From assembly GCA_949152475.1 (NCBI GenBank), contig OX424561.1:6138001-6202000 (forward strand): 64,000 nt of DNA. Direction: 5' to 3'. Positions within the stretch are counted from its first letter, which is position 1. Each line of letters opens with the position of its first letter. The notes under the pieces are model-generated. The model was not told the origin of the DNA and did no database searches. It saw only the letters and a list, made by a program, of their open reading frames with translations. The DNA is from Terebella lapidaria (Eukaryota > Annelida > Polychaeta > Terebellida > Terebellidae). A program made the position numbers and the translations under genes. Shown piece by piece: positions 12,201 to 27,200 of this stretch.

Positions 12201-15200
12201 CGTTTGGGGACACATTTTGCATTGAAAACAGCCTGTTTGAGACACATGGCTTGTGAACGCTCTACAGATGGCAATTTTTGACGAATCTCGATAATATTTG
12301 GAAGTGTTGTTGGGAAGGGCTGTCACACGAAACCAATCGTTTTTTAGAATGATCATATAAATATTAATATGTTAACAGCCTAACTTATTACAGAATTTTG
12401 AAATATCCATTTTGACATGTACGATCATTCCAATAGCCTGTACAGTGGAAGGTAATGACACTGGTTTCTTGTTCAGAATGGAGAACTGAAGTTTTCAGTG
12501 AAAACAGGACAATATTACTGAATAAGTTAACATTAGTTTTATTAGTTAAGTCTATTATTGTCCACAATAAAAATAGTTAAGACGAGAAACGTTTATTATT
12601 AAGCTCAACAAGGTAAAGGTTTTGTCCAGTACAAATTTCATGGGTGTAACTGAATAAGTTAACATTATTTTTAATAGTTAAGTCTATTATTGACCACAAT
12701 AAAAATAGTTAAGACAAGAAATATTCATTATTAACCTCAACAAGGTAAATGTTTTGTCCAGTACAAATTTCATTGGTGTAACCGAATAAGTTAACATTAT
12801 TTTCACTAGTTAAGTCTATTATTGACCACAATAAAAATAGTTAAGTCTATTATTGACCACAATAAAAATAGTTAAGATGAGAAATATTTATTATTAAGCT
12901 CAACAAGGTGAAAGTATGTCCAGTACAGATTTCATGGGTGTACTGAATAAGTTAACATTATTTTTACTAGTTTAGTCTATTATTGACCACAATAAAAATA
13001 GTTAAGCAAGAAATATTTATTATTGGGCTCAACAAGGTAAAGATTCTGTCCAGTAGACATTTTATGTCTGTAACCAAATAAGTTAACATTTTTTTTGCTA
13101 GTTAAGTCTATTATTGACCTCAATAAAAATAGTTAAGATGAGAAACAATTATTATTGAGCTCAACAAGGTTAAAGATTTGTCCAGTACAAATTTCATTGG
13201 TGTAACCGAATAAGTTAACATTATTTTCACTAGTTAAGTCTATTATTGACCACAATAAAAATAGTTAAGTCTATTATTGACCACAATAAAAATAGTTAAG
13301 ATGAGAAATATTTATTATTAAGCTCAACAAGGTGAAAGTATGTCCAGTACAGATTTCGTGGGTGTACTGAATAAGTTAACATTATTTTTACTAGTTTAGT
13401 CTATTATTGACCACAATAAAAATAGTTAAGACAAGAAATATTTATTATTGGGCTCAACAAGGTAAAGATTCTGTCTAGTAGACATTTTATGTCTGTAACC
13501 AAATAAGTTAACATTTTTTTTGCTAGTTGACTCTATTATTGACCTCAATAAAAATAGTTAAGATGAGAAACAATTATTATTGAGCTCAACAAGGTTAAGG
13601 TTTTGTCTGGTAGAAATTTCTGGGTGTAACCGAATAAGTTAACTTTATTTTTACATGTTAAGTCTATTATTGACCACAATGAAAATAGTTAAGACAAGAA
13701 ATATTTATTATTGGGCTCAACAAGGTGAAGGCTTTGTCCAGTAGAGATTTTATGTTTGTGACCAAATAAGTTAACATTATTTTTTTGCTAGTTAAGTCTA
13801 TTATTGATCACAATAGCTTTTTATGAAAACATTGATCAACTTTTACTTTGAATTTCAACTTGAGACCATGTTTGGCACAAATTATGAGTTAAAATATAAG
13901 TTATGGTGAAAAATTCGATCTGGCTCCAATTTCGTCATCTTGAAATGCAGTTTTGGTCAACTTTTACTTTGAATTTCAACTTGAAAGCATGTTTGGCACA
14001 TATTATAAGTCGAAATATAACTTATGGCGAAAAGTTCTATCTGGCTCCAATTTCGTCATCTTGAAATGCAGTTTTGGTCAACTTTTACATTGAATTTCAA
14101 CTTAATACCAAGTTTGGCACATATTATGAGTTGAAATATAACTCATGGCGAAAAGTTTGATCTGGGTCCAATTTCGTCATCTTGAAATGCAGTTTTGGTC
14201 AACTTTTACTTTGAATTTCAACTTGGAAGCATATTTGGCACATATTATGAGTCGAAATATAACTTATGGTGAAAAGTTCGATCTGGCTCCAATTTCGCCA
14301 TCTTGAAATGCAGTTTTGGTCAACTTTTAGTTTGAATTTCAATTTGAAACCAAGTTGGGCAGGTATTATGAGTTAAAATATAACTTATGACGAAAAGTTT
14401 GATCTGGCTCTAATTTTGTCATCTTGAAATGCAGTTTTGATTAACTTTTACTTTGAATTTCAACTTGAAACCATGTTTAGCCCATACATGTATTATGAAT
14501 CGAAATATAACTTATGGTGAGAAGTTCAATCTAGCTCCAATTTCGTCATCTTGAAATGCATTTTTGGTCAAATTTTACTTTGAATTTCAACTTGGAACCA
14601 AGTTTGTAAAATATTCTGAGTTGAAATATAAATAGGTGAAAAGATTGATCTGTCTGTATTTTCGTTATTTTATCAAACATGTCGAATGGAAATTCATATA
14701 AAGAGATTTCAGTGGTGATTTTGAATTCGACCTTCAATAACCTCGGAAAATCAGTGCAGCAGTTTTGGTGGGGAAAAGAAAACAGTTGTGACTTGGGATT
14801 TAACATTTCTCTGGTAATCTTTTTTAGCCCTTGCTCTAGTTTTTCACACTTGACAGTGATATATTTGGGGCAACAGAGATGATAGGGCTACGGGGGATAC
14901 ACCCAAGCGGTCGTAGGCGACCGGAAGCGTCTAGTTATAATACTTGCAACATTAACATATTGCAATATTGAGAGAACCTACTGGTAGCTTGTTCTATTAC
15001 ATTTGTTCATGGAATGTTATCATAATTCTCTCTAGTCATGTCACCATAGTGACCAGCAAATCTGCAGTTGCAGTTTTTTTCCCCCAAACCAACCAAGTCA
15101 GGCAATCAATAATGGTTCAATGTTATCTAGCATGATAAGGCATCTGAAAAGTAATTGTGTCAATTTTGTTGTGTTGAGGTAAAACACATGTAGTATTAGA

Positions 15201-18200
15201 TTTGCTTTGCTACATTTAGTACACACCTGTTCATACTAAAAGCTGTGCAGGTTTTCTTCTAGAGGCAATATGATAGCTGCATACATGTAACAGCTTAGCA
15301 GTAAGGAACATTTTGTGCTTCTGGAGGGGATGTTAATACCATAGCCTTTGTTCAGATAGTAGAAAGAAAAATAAGAACAGCGCGCTTTTAGCATGTTTAG
15401 TGGTAGTATTTCGAATTATGAGGGCCACATATTTTCTTATTCATCAGGTGTATTACTTAAAGTCATAGTAGCAAGGTACATTATATGGTTTTATTCCTGT
15501 TCAGATAAAGGCATTGTGGACATTTGGTGATAAAAAAGATGTTCGCGTTACTTGGTAATTAATAACAGCGACATATAATCGAGTATATTGAGCCAGTATT
15601 GCAATCGCCTTCTCATGCCAATGAAAAAAATAGCTTCGGCAGTTTCCGTAATCGTGACGTCAGTTGAGGCAAAATGTGCTTTGATGGCTGGCCAAAAACG
15701 TAAAACACGTAATTTGGGCGGTCAGCTCAAAGATAGAAAACCACTCCAAAATGCATGAGATTCATAAGAAAACACATGAAAACCAACAAATACTGGACAT
15801 CTTGCAGTTTAACAAACAACCCTTCTGGGAGAATGAATAGTACTGATTCTAAATATCAAGACAAGAAATGCCGTACTCCAACCATCTCACCCGTTCACTT
15901 GAATTGTCAAACATACACAAGGAGAATGAATATGCGACATGCAGTTTACCTTGCTGGCTACATGTACTTTCAGTACTGCCTCAAATGACGTCACAAACCA
16001 CGTGACCCATACTAAAATCGTGATCAAAATCTTCGGCAATTTACGGAAGGAGTACCTATTTGATTCAATATCTCGAAACCCATTGATTGTATTTGTAAAA
16101 TTCGTTCGAATTTACAGATAACTATTCATAATGGACTAAATGAAAAGCACTTTCATCGGCATGCTACTAGGTCTTTAAAAAAAATATTGGTAGACGTCAC
16201 ATGTGGTGATTGTTCTACATGTTCTATGGTCAGAGTGAAAGGTATCTTCGAGCCATATATTGTACATCCCTGCCAATGTGTTTGTTGATATCTCAATTAA
16301 CTTGCTGTCCTTGATGATTTTATGAAGAAAATACTTGCGTTTATAGACTCAAATAGTTCTGTTCATATTTTCAGGCATCAAAATCTGGTGAGAAGGATAG
16401 CAGTAGTGGCGGCGATGGCAACCGGATGCGAAAGCGTAAAAAATCCTCGATGGAGGTGTACAAAGCTCGGCACAACATCGGCAAGAGAACGGCAGCCGGC
16501 CGTGTCGCCTCATACCGAGAGTCAGAGGTCACGTTTGTCTTCCCAGACGGGTATTTCCGACCAGTGACGAAGATTGAGCCTGACTGCCAAGATGAGGCTC
16601 AGAAGTCAGGCTTGCTTCCAGTTAAGGAGGAGAAGTCGCCTCCACGGAAGTCTCTCAAGGATGACACCAAGGACAATGAAGAGTCTTTGAGTCCAGAAGT
16701 CGCCCCACGGGGACGCAAGGCTAGCAAGTCTCAATCAGCATCCCCAAAACGTGCTGCATCGTCATCAGAGGACACATCCAAAGGTACATCGAAGGTCAAG
16801 CGAGACTCTTCCAAAAGTGAGTCATCATCAAAAGATAAGCACAATAAGGATACACCACCAAAGGGGACAGGCAGCAAGGATAAACATGATAAAGATACTG
16901 CCAAAAGTTTGCCAAAAAAGGAAAAAGACACTCCGAAGAGTGCAAGTTCCAAGCAAAATTCCACCCCAAAAGGTGCATCGAACAAGGACAAACAAAAAGA
17001 TACTTTCAAGAAGACAGAGAAGTTATCACCGGAGAAAACAGACAAATCTCCGTCCAGTCCTGCTGCCAAAAAACTGTCGAAGCCAAGTCCTAAAGCTTCC
17101 AAAGACAAAGACAAGCAGCCAAAAAAGCATGTGAGTCCTCAGAGAACATCTGATGATGTCAAAAGTGGAGGTGCAGCAAAACAGGATGTCACTAAATCAA
17201 ATGATAAACCTGCAAAAGGTGCAACATCGAAACAGTCAGGTTCAGCACAGAGTAGTGGTAAACAAACTAAAACTGATGATAAATCTTTACCCAATCAGAA
17301 CAAAAAGACCCAGGGATCTTCATCCGTGACTAAAAAAGGTAATAACAAAGCTAAATCTAAAGGTGCTATGCAAGATGATAAAACATCAAGTGGTGGTACT
17401 GGAAAGTCCTCGAAGTTTGCTGACCTGCAGCCTCGAGCCATTCGAATCAAACGTACAGCTTGTCTCAATGCTGGTGCTATCATGTATGCCATGTACAAGG
17501 ATGAGCCTGCTGTCAAGAAGCCCAAGTTTGATGGGGACAGTACGGATGAGGAAAGTGACATGTCCATTGACTCTACGTCTGAATCTGAGTCTTTGACTAG
17601 CTCCGAGGATGACATGCCAAAACGCAAAAGTCCAGTTCGCAAACCGAAAGTCGCGGCGAAAAAAGTGAAGAAAGCTCCGGCATGGAGTAAAGGCAAGAAG
17701 GTCAAGGTCAAAATGAAGGGAAAGGGCAAGGTCGCAGCAAAAGGTCGAGCAGTTGGTGGTAAAGGGAAGCCCAAAGGCAGGAAAAAGAAAGTGGAGTCAA
17801 GTGATGAAGGAACAACATCCTCGTCATCATCGTCGGAGTCAGAGTCGGAGTCAGAGGAAGAAAATGTTCCGTTGTGGCCCCCTCCTCGTAGGATGGCTAG
17901 CCTCAACGCTCAGGTCTGTTTTACTTAAACAGTAAAGTTGAAGATTAGGCAGAAGCCGACATTTTAAAGACTTAAATTAAGCAGAATAAGGAGTTATTAG
18001 CTTTATAATAAAAATCTTCATCACAAGTCTTGAATTGGTTGCTTGAATTATTTGTGTATTATTTGTTTGTTATTGAACATGTGACAACATTCCTGATTCA
18101 TTATTTGGGAACAGGCTATTTTGGAAGCGAGCAAGGATGAGCCACGACCTAAAAAGCCCAGGACATCCACTGGGAAGGGCAAGAAGGCCTTGCCAGCAAA

Positions 18201-21200
18201 AGAACCTGATGCAGACGAAAAGGGATCTGATGAAAATGAGGAAGAATCTAAAGACAAGAGCACAAAAGAGAATGATAAAGTGGGAGATGACAAAAGTAAA
18301 GAATCAGCCAAGCAGACAAAAGATTCAACAAAGGTCACCAGTACATCTCAGAGTCAGGTTGTCAGTGCCAGTGGGCCTCCAGTTACCCAGGCCCTAGCTG
18401 CAGCCAGGAGTCCCACAGTTCCACAGGGGGCTTCAGTAACTCAGACCAGCCCCAACTTGCGACCAACTCTGCCCACACCTTCCCCAGATGTCCAAATACT
18501 GGAGGTGAAACCACCAGCCTTCAGTGCAAGTCCCAGAACTCGCACCCCTATGGCTGGCTACCCCGGTCATTCCATTGCCCAGCCTCGAGCTTCCCCCAGT
18601 TCTGGTAACTACATGCCTACCTCTGTCAGCTCCTACAACTACAGTCCACCGTCCGCCCATACCAGCCATCGGCCATCAACGACGAGGTATCCAGGGCCAC
18701 CGGTCCAGCAACCGGTGCCCCCGCACGCCAGGGCCTACTCCCTGCCTCATCAGAACCAGCGGGGGTACCACTCAAGCAGTGCTCACCATGGTTACCAGGG
18801 GCAGGGGCCACACAGCGGAAGCATGATCCCAGCACAGACACATCACTCACCACAGAAAATGTATCCTAGTCAACACCAGGGGGCAGGTCAGCAGCACCAC
18901 GGACCTCCACCTCCGCAGCATCAGTCATACTCTGGCAGCCAGTCCTCGCAGACTCACAGACAGACAATCGGACCACCCGGGCAGACTCAGACTCCATTCC
19001 ACCAGCAGGCCCACAACCAGTACCCATCTAGTCTGACCCCTCACTCCTCCCAGACTCCACTCCCTCCACACAGCCAGGCCTACCACCAATACCCCCCAAT
19101 ACATCAGACCCATCCCCGCTCACAGATGGGCAGCCACTACCCCATGAGCCCAGGCCCCTATCTGCACAACCCATTGGCTAAGCCCAAGCTGGAGCCATCG
19201 TGTAGTACCCCGGGTCCAAGGTTCCCAATGATAGGCCCAAAACCTGAGAAACCTCCATCAGGATACTCACCACTGACTGGTAACCTTGGCAACCAGGGGC
19301 AGACAGGGTCAGGACACAACCACGCACATGGACCATCACCCATGGGGAACACCTGCACATACCCGTACCCACACAGTAACAATGGCAACTCTAATGGACA
19401 GTCCGACCACTGCCAAACTTACATGATGAGTTCAGTCCCCGTGCCTGCCGACAGCTCCACGTACACGATGATGTCATTTAGACACTTCGGCAGTGCATTC
19501 GCACTTCACAGCTATGATGAACAGCAACAACATGCCACCCTGGGTAAGAGTACTACATCTTCTACCAAGAATAACAAACATGATAATTCAACTGTATAAT
19601 TGGTATCAAATAGAAGTTAGATTGTTGTTGAGTTTTAAGTTGAAGTTGAGCCTCTACATTGGCAGGTTTATACCAACCCGCAGGGCCCCTGATCCAGACC
19701 ATGCAGCACGACCCTTGCTGTATGCCTGACCACATGGCGATGATCGTCCCTCGTCCTCAAGTCAAGGTCCTGGTCCACAACACGGGCAGCTACTCATCAT
19801 CGAAGGTGTACACACAGAACCCCGAGGTTCAGTCATCTCAGGCCAGCAAGGTCCTGGCAGACAAGCCACTGGAATCTCACCGGTTACGATCCCCATCGCC
19901 GAAACATAAGGACGGCTCCCGGGGCCGGTCCAGCCAGAGTCCTGTCAAAAAATCCCGACCCGAACAGAAAGAGAAACCAAAAGAGTCCAAGAAGCCCCCA
20001 TCAGAAGTCAAGGACAAAGACGGGAAAGTTTTCACGACCCTGGAGGTCCCAGCGAAGAAGCCCAAGAATGCTGACGGCCGTGAGCTCTTGGCTAGGATGA
20101 GCACGGACTCACCGTTAATGCTCCAACCAAACCTCTCCGTGGCAAGTGGAGTACAACGAGCCCAGCCCGTCGTCGACCACTTGCAGAATCTCGTCGCACA
20201 GGTCTCAGCACCCACCAAGTCTCCAGGTAAGTGGTTTGGTTTCAGAGATATACATTTTCCAGGAAATTTTGTTGTCTTTACGTCGAGTTTGTGAATGTAT
20301 AAATGTAAATGTGATATTTGATCATATGTGTTCAAACCAGCTCAAAAGCCACACCAGCATGAAATTCATTGAGTGTCAATCTCTTTTCTTAGTGCCCTCA
20401 GGAACCAAATCCAGTGTTGCACCAGATTCAAAGTCAGAATCATCTGGTCCTAACAGCACGACCACTGCCAGTGTCAAACCTGCGAAGGATGACACATCAA
20501 AACCAAAGGAGTCCTCCAGGAAAGACAGCAAGGTAAAACACTGAGTGTTGCATGTGTACAGAGCTGGTCTGCTTCTTTCTGTTTTCTTTGGTTCCCCTGG
20601 CATTCACTGTTACATGTTCTGCTTCCTCTCTTTACCTGACACTAGTGTACATGTTCGTAGAATTGGAACGCTAGTTAAATCCCGGTAGAAATTCATATTT
20701 TAACAACAACTGACTTTGAATGTTTCATTGTGGTACACATTGTGTTTTCTTTTTTGTTGTTTTTATGTGTGCATATTTGAAATTTAGAAATCTCACAACG
20801 AATGTGATACTGATTACAGATAACTACTGATATTAGTTAAGTAATAGGATAATGATCAGCTGCAGTGATCCAGTCCAATGCTGACCTAAATTAAAAAAAA
20901 AAAAAAAAAAAATTTGCAAAAACAGACGCTTCTGGTAAGTTGATCAAATGACCAATGATTTCTACAAAAAAAAGCATGAAAATCAATTGTAAATAGTTGA
21001 AATTGTTTAACTTCTTTTCGGAAACCCGTAACAGCACTGACACTGGAGGCAATAGGGGGCAGGTTCCTTCTCCGAGGTGCAAGAACAGGTTTGTGGACTT
21101 GCGCAGGCTTCCAGTAAATCATCAAAAAAGAAGCGTTGCTGCTAGAGAAAGTACTCTTGGGTTGCGACTAATGTTTTAGCACGACTTGCAGTGTATGCGT

Positions 21201-24200
21201 GCAGTTTTGTTGTTGTACCACTCCTGTCAAACTCTTACTCACGTAGTTAAATTAACCTAGTTGAGTTTTTTTTTGGTGGTTGGTCTCCCTCTCCTGCACT
21301 TCTTACATCTCGTTGTTCTGGAAACTGTCTCCTAGTAACTACATTAGAACAAGGGAAATTGAGGTTCAACTTGCCTGCTTTGATTTGTCACCTGGTCAAT
21401 AAAATTGCCCCTCTCTACTTCCAGAAGGAATCCAGCAAAAGCAAAGGGAAAAAGAAAGATTCAAAAGAGGCAGATTCAACAAAGGAGAGGAGTCAGCCAT
21501 CAGTCACTAGTGCCTTGGTGCCAATGGCAACAACATCGTCTGTTGTCAATCCTGGAACTTCTGCAATGCTGTCTGTCAGTTCAGCGTGCACAGTGGCATC
21601 ACCTGTTGTGGCCAAGGAGCCTCATACCCCCACAACCAATATTGTGAATGGATCATCAGTTGCCATGGTTACAGGTAGCAGTGGGGTTGGGGCTGTAGGA
21701 AGCGCTGTGTCTGTTGTCTCTGTTTCAGCAGATAACAGCTCCTCAGTTTCCATAACAACCAGTTTGTCTATTGTTGCAATGGTAACCAGCTCGGCTAAAC
21801 CATCTACTCAAGTCCAGGTCACATCAAAGGGTATGAAAAAATCAGAAAGTCCCAAGACATCAGCTCCTCACAATACTGTCGTGACCCCCAGTCTGCTCAC
21901 TCCAGTCATGAGCACAGGGACAACCACCATGGTAACCAAGGCAACCTCCACACAGGCCAAGTCTAGCTCCAGTCGCAAGCGCAAGTCTGCTGCCTCAGAC
22001 ACTCCGGTCTCCACGACAACAGATGATGGCACCGAGAGTGACTCGACTGTGAAAGCTGGCAAGACGCCCAAACGAGATAAGAAAAAGAAACAAAAGGAGG
22101 ATGCCACTAAAAGTACAAAAGTGAGCTTGAATATTTCTACAGCTTCTCCTCAGGTTACGGTGTCAACAAGTGAGACTGCAAGAACTTCAGTGACTTCTGC
22201 AGGTGTGAGCTCGAATACAGTATCCATGACGACAACAGTTACAACAGCTTCAAAGTCCACAGAACCTTCAGTGACTTCATCAAAAGGGCCTGGTAAAAAG
22301 ATGGCGACATCTACTACAAGTGCTGCGCTGACTACTCTGTCTGCAGTTGCAGCCAAAGTACAATCTTCAGCTCCTCAAAAAACTTCTGCCGGGAAGACAT
22401 CTACAATAGATAGTACCTCACAGAAAGTAGCTGCAACAAAAACATCAACAGCTGCAAAGTTAAACACTGACAAACCAACAACGACGAGCTCAGCAAAAAC
22501 TATTGCCCCATCGACAACGACCTTCAGTCGATCAGTGCCATGTAAAGTATTGCCCAAACCGCCAACCCCTTCAACTCCCACTGCTCTTAGTCTCGGGAAC
22601 ATGTCAACAATAGCTTCAGTGACTTCGGCGCAGCTGCAATCGGCCCCGAACACTGCCAGCCAAGACACCGCGGGTGTAAAATCAACAATTCCCCAGTTGC
22701 CTCCCGGTGCCATCATCATCTCTTCAGCTTCCAACATTGCCCAGTCCATGTTAGTGAGCAATGTCGCAGGTCAGACCACAATCAACTCCTCTCCATTCCC
22801 ACTGGTGTCAGTCGCTGGTGGCCAGCTTGTCACTCCAGTGTTCTTGCCAGCGAAGACCAACACCTCAGCAACTGTAACCATGACAACAGCTAGTGTCAGT
22901 CTGGGTGTGAGTGGGACGTCAGTAACCGGCGGCAATGTCCTTTCAACAGCAATGACCAGTCCTGCCAGACTCCCGTTTGTTCCTGGACAGTTTCAAGTGG
23001 CACCAGGTACTGGAAACATAACTCTGTCCAATGTTTTGCCATCAGTATTCCTGTCTATTCCTCAAGGGAACACAATGGGACAGACATTTCTCCAACTCGG
23101 TGCCCCACGTCAGAACATTCAACAGCTTGCAATGCCCATGGTAGCCCCTCAACAAATGATGGTGACGCAGGGAACACAGGTCGCAACAAAACCGGTCCAA
23201 GGTCAAGCAAATAAGGCCATTCAACCCATTGCTCCTGTTGTGAAGACTCCTCAGCTAAACAACGAGACTGATAAGAACAAAGATCCCAAACCAGAAAAGG
23301 TAAAGTCATCGAAGAAGAAACCAGCTCAACCGAAAGTGAAATCCGATGCCTCAAAAAAGTCTAAAGATACTTCTGATTCAAAGGTTGCTGATACAAAGAC
23401 AGATGATTCAAAGAAACTATCCAAGAAAAAGATGAAATCGAAGAAGTCTAATTCTTCTGCTACCTCATCCACAAATGTGACATCCATGGTATCATCAACT
23501 ACGACAACTACCCAATCAGTCGTGGCCCCAGGAGGCTCCAGTTCCATGAGTGGTCAGGTGTCATCACAGCCAGTGATTCTGGGACAGCCTCAAGTCAGTA
23601 CACCACTTCTACAACAGACCTTGCTGGCAGCGAAATCAACAAGCACCACTCCGCTCCTACAATCCGCAGCCGCTGCTGTAGCAAAGTCTGTACCAGCATC
23701 AACAGGGCAGCTTGTAAAACCCACAACAGTAGCCAGCATACCTCAGTTGAAGCCACAGAAAACAGTTGCTGACACGACAGCCAAAAAGAAACCTTCCAAA
23801 CGCAAGAAGCCAAAAGAACCAAAGTCCAAAGGAAAAGACTCCTCACCGGAATTAGACCAGAGTGGAGCTTTGAACCTCTCAATGTCGTCTCCTTCAGCGA
23901 AAAGGTCCACTCAAAAGACCAAAAAGACTTCAACACCAAAAGCTAAGAAAGCAGCTGTAGCATCCACCACAGCTCTCGGCGTGACTTGTTCCCCTGCTGT
24001 CACATCTCCAGGGCCGAGCAGCTTCGGGATGAAGTCTCCCGTCACACCCGGGACTCCCGTAACCCCCATCAGGCCACATGTGGTGCACCCACTGTCACCC
24101 TTCTCTCCACCAGGATTCATCACTTCATCTCCCAGAACTTCCATGTCGGAGAGCATGGATCATTCATATGAAGACCTAATTCAGGACCTGTCGATGCCGA

Positions 24201-27200
24201 GGCCAAAGGTTGTTGAAGAGAAGGCACTGGTTTCCACCGGTTCTAGCGGAAAAGAACAAGGCTCACCGATCGACCTGCGCAAGTGCAAAGATGCTAAAGG
24301 CAGCAAGACACCAAAATCGAAGTCCTTAAAGAAGGCAGACAAGGATACTTCTTCTGGCAGCAAAAAGTCCACCTCACAGGCTGGTGCAAAAGTAAAAGGA
24401 AGTGCTTCCCCAAAATCCACAGCCTCAAAGAAGCAAAGATCTGTGCAAACTGCAGCTGGCAAACAGATTGGCAAGCCACAACAGTCTGTTACCAGGACAG
24501 TCAGTTCTGTAAAAGACGACATGGGCACAAAATCATCAAAGTCCACAGGAGTAAGAATCTCAGAAAATACACAACAACCCACAAAATCTCCTTCCCCCGA
24601 TGTGAGAAGAAGTCTAATAGTTCCCCTGACCGAGGAGAGAGACAAGGAGAGACAAACTGAATCTGTGCCGATCTTGGCGACGGAGCACACAGCTTCAAAG
24701 TCAACACCTCCGCTGATGTCGCCCAAAAATCCCGGAGGTAGCAAGAGATTCCAGTTGAGTGCCGTGGTCGAGCGCCTACATCTTGCCAATAAGGAGGCTG
24801 CAGAGTCCTCCAGCAGTGAATCTAGAGCTACTAGTGGATCTGGAGCCATAGATGGTGAAAATAATGAATCTCAGGTTTGTGCCAAAAATAACAATTCACA
24901 GATTGATGATGTCATCACTGCTGGTAGCCAATCAGCAGGAAGAAGTGGTAAGAGTAAACAAAACCCTGGTGAGAACAATGACTCAGCTAAAATATCTGCT
25001 GACACACCAGACATGTCTACTGAGAAAATTGCTGATGTTGCCACATCCACAAGTGAGAGATTGAGCCTTCAGATTAAGCAAAAGAACAAAGCTCGTAAAA
25101 GCTTTGACACTTATTATGACAGTGATGATGAGACTGCTTTGGTTATAGATCTCTCTGATAATGTCAATGAAGACTTGCAAATTGTTGATGAAAAGTCACC
25201 TGAGGTTGACTCAACACCTGAGAATAAAACCACTTCTGAGAATCATGATGGTACTGGTGTGAATGGGCAAGCCCAGAACTCAGAAGGCCCGCAGCAAAAG
25301 CAGATGACAGATTCTGCGCAGCAATCCACTATCAGCATATCTGAACAATCAGATGGATCTACTACACTACATATAGAAGATAACGAATGTGTGATCGGGA
25401 CTGAACCACAAAACGCAAACACTTGTGCCAAGCCAGAAATGTCGCCACCACAGACATCGAAGTCCACTGTTCCAGATTCTGGTTGCAGTGCTGTAGAGTC
25501 ACCCACCCAATTAGAAGGCAATAAAGAAAGTCACCAAGAAACAGTGGAAATTGAGGAATCATCCCTTGAGAAGTCGACCGTTCCAAGTCTTACGAAACCA
25601 GAAAGTCCATCTCATGATGTGACTTCTCCAAGTACAAGGACAGGCCAAGAAGAAATTCTGTCTCCAGAACAAAGAGAACAGTCTCCTTCCTGCAGTGAAG
25701 AGGTTCCTTCTGGCAGCTCCCAAGCGTCTCCATCAGAAAGCAAGGAAGAAGGTGAATCTAAGGCTGTGGAAGATCCACCTCGCAGTGATGACGTTTCGGA
25801 CATTTCTGACAGTGACAGTGTTCCCCTTCCCGCTGATAAACTATCTACATCCTCCAAGGATAATGGGGAAAGTACTGAAGATTCTCCAGAATCAGAGGTG
25901 CCAACTACTGATGACAAAGTTTTACCAGACTACAAGGAAGTGAAAGAAAGCCCTAGCAACAACATGACCGAGGAGGGTGCATCCACCTGCCTGAATGGTG
26001 ACCAAGGTGACAGTAATTTATCTGTCAAATCTGGAGGCGGGGGACCTGCTTCTCCTCCCAGTAGTGAAATAAGTACAACTGGAAGTGAGCCTGGTGAGAA
26101 AGGAGCCTGCAGCCAGGAAGTATTGCCCCTGAAAGAAGAAATATCAGGGTCTCCTAAAAAGTCATCCCCAAGCGAGGAAGACCAAGTGTCCTTCTCACCT
26201 GTCAAACAGAATAATCAGTCACTTGAGAACCTGGATGGAAAGTCAGAAAAAGACATTACGTCAAGTGGTCATAATTCTGGTATGGATGATAAACTTGAAG
26301 GGCAAGATGAAGGCGAGGAAAGTAAGCAGTCCACAATTTGTATTCCTGTCGTTGTTGAACCCGACTCTTCATGCTCTTCAGAAAAGGACAGTCCTTTGAT
26401 GAGTGGATCGCCAGATCACACAGATATTGTCCAGTGTGATGGCAGCAACTGTGGTGACAGTCCCAAGGCATCCACCGGCAAGCGAAGTCCGACTGCCTTC
26501 AAGGAGACTCCACAGGTGGAGACCCCAAGGAGGCGATCGTCCTCGGTCGGTCGCAGGCGGGACCTTACTTCACCTAAGAGTCCTGACAGCAGTCCCTATC
26601 CACTGCGGAGTTCTTCCCTTGGCAAGGGCAACATTCAAAGTCGAGACTTGGACTTGACTGCCAGCGACAGCCCCAAGAGGTCCCCAGGAAAGAGAGGTCC
26701 CACCTCCAGCAGCAAGAAACTGCCTGAGGAGAGCCCCAAGCGCACCTCGCCTCGTGTCCAGGCCAGCTCCAGCAAGAAAGATGAACTGACCGTCATCACA
26801 GACGAGCCCCGTCGTACAGGTGTCAAGCGCAAAGACGATAGTCCCACTGCCTCCCCGCCCAGCAAAAGGGCGCTGATATCACCGAAGAAAAAAGAGGAAA
26901 AAAAATCAGGAGCAGACGCTAAGAAAACTGGTGCTGAGCAGAAGAAGACTTCCCCTGTGGCCAAGAGGAAGGAGGACAATAAACCATACATTCCATGGAA
27001 GTGTGAAGGAGAACCAGAGATGAAGCTTGTTTACACACAGGTCAGCTGCTGAGACAGTATTTGATGTCTGATTACTTGCTCATTGTGTGCCATATGAGTA
27101 AAGTGTCATGTATGCTTTTACTTGACTAGTGTATTCGATTCATGATTATGCAAACTGCTTTAGGTTGAGGGACCTCCAGTGATGACCCAGTGTTACTCGT

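Larger units (their letters stand above)
11807..14934 (+). mobile_element. Non-autonomous Helitron (3.1 kb)
   Basis: The 5' end is TCCCCCGAAC preceded by A and includes a CCGAAC-AAA-GTTCGG hairpin. The 3' end has the hairpin CGGTCG-TAGG-CGACCG, then GAAGCGT and CTAG, followed by T. This is the canonical Helitron layout (5' TC, 3' stem-loop plus CTRR, insertion between A and T, no target duplication). No Rep/helicase ORF is present. The interior consists of a GTCCGC run and three different tandem arrays. It lies inside intron 1 of the BAHD1-like gene. Confidence 0.8.
6207..16374 (+). other. Intron 1 of the BAHD1-like gene (10.2 kb)
   Basis: Long AT-rich intron between TCT|GTAAGT and TTTCAG|GCA. 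No exon-like ORF with splice sites and coding composition was found. It hosts a perfect palindrome (6411-6489), a hairpin (6863-7006), a G run (about 9480) and a Helitron (11807-14934). The stretches 7010-9470, 9500-11800 and 14940-15600 show nothing that I recognise. Confidence 0.6.

Noticed and set aside
11832..12356. 174-codon antisense ORF in the Helitron
   Set aside because: It covers the 168-bp duplication and the GTCCGC run (RTRTRTR). No homology to Rep or helicase is seen.
16731..17906. Antisense ORFs within BAHD1-like exon 2 (also many in exon 6)
   Set aside because: Shadows of the Lys/Ser-rich sense frame. Only the plus strand shows flanking splice sites and homology.
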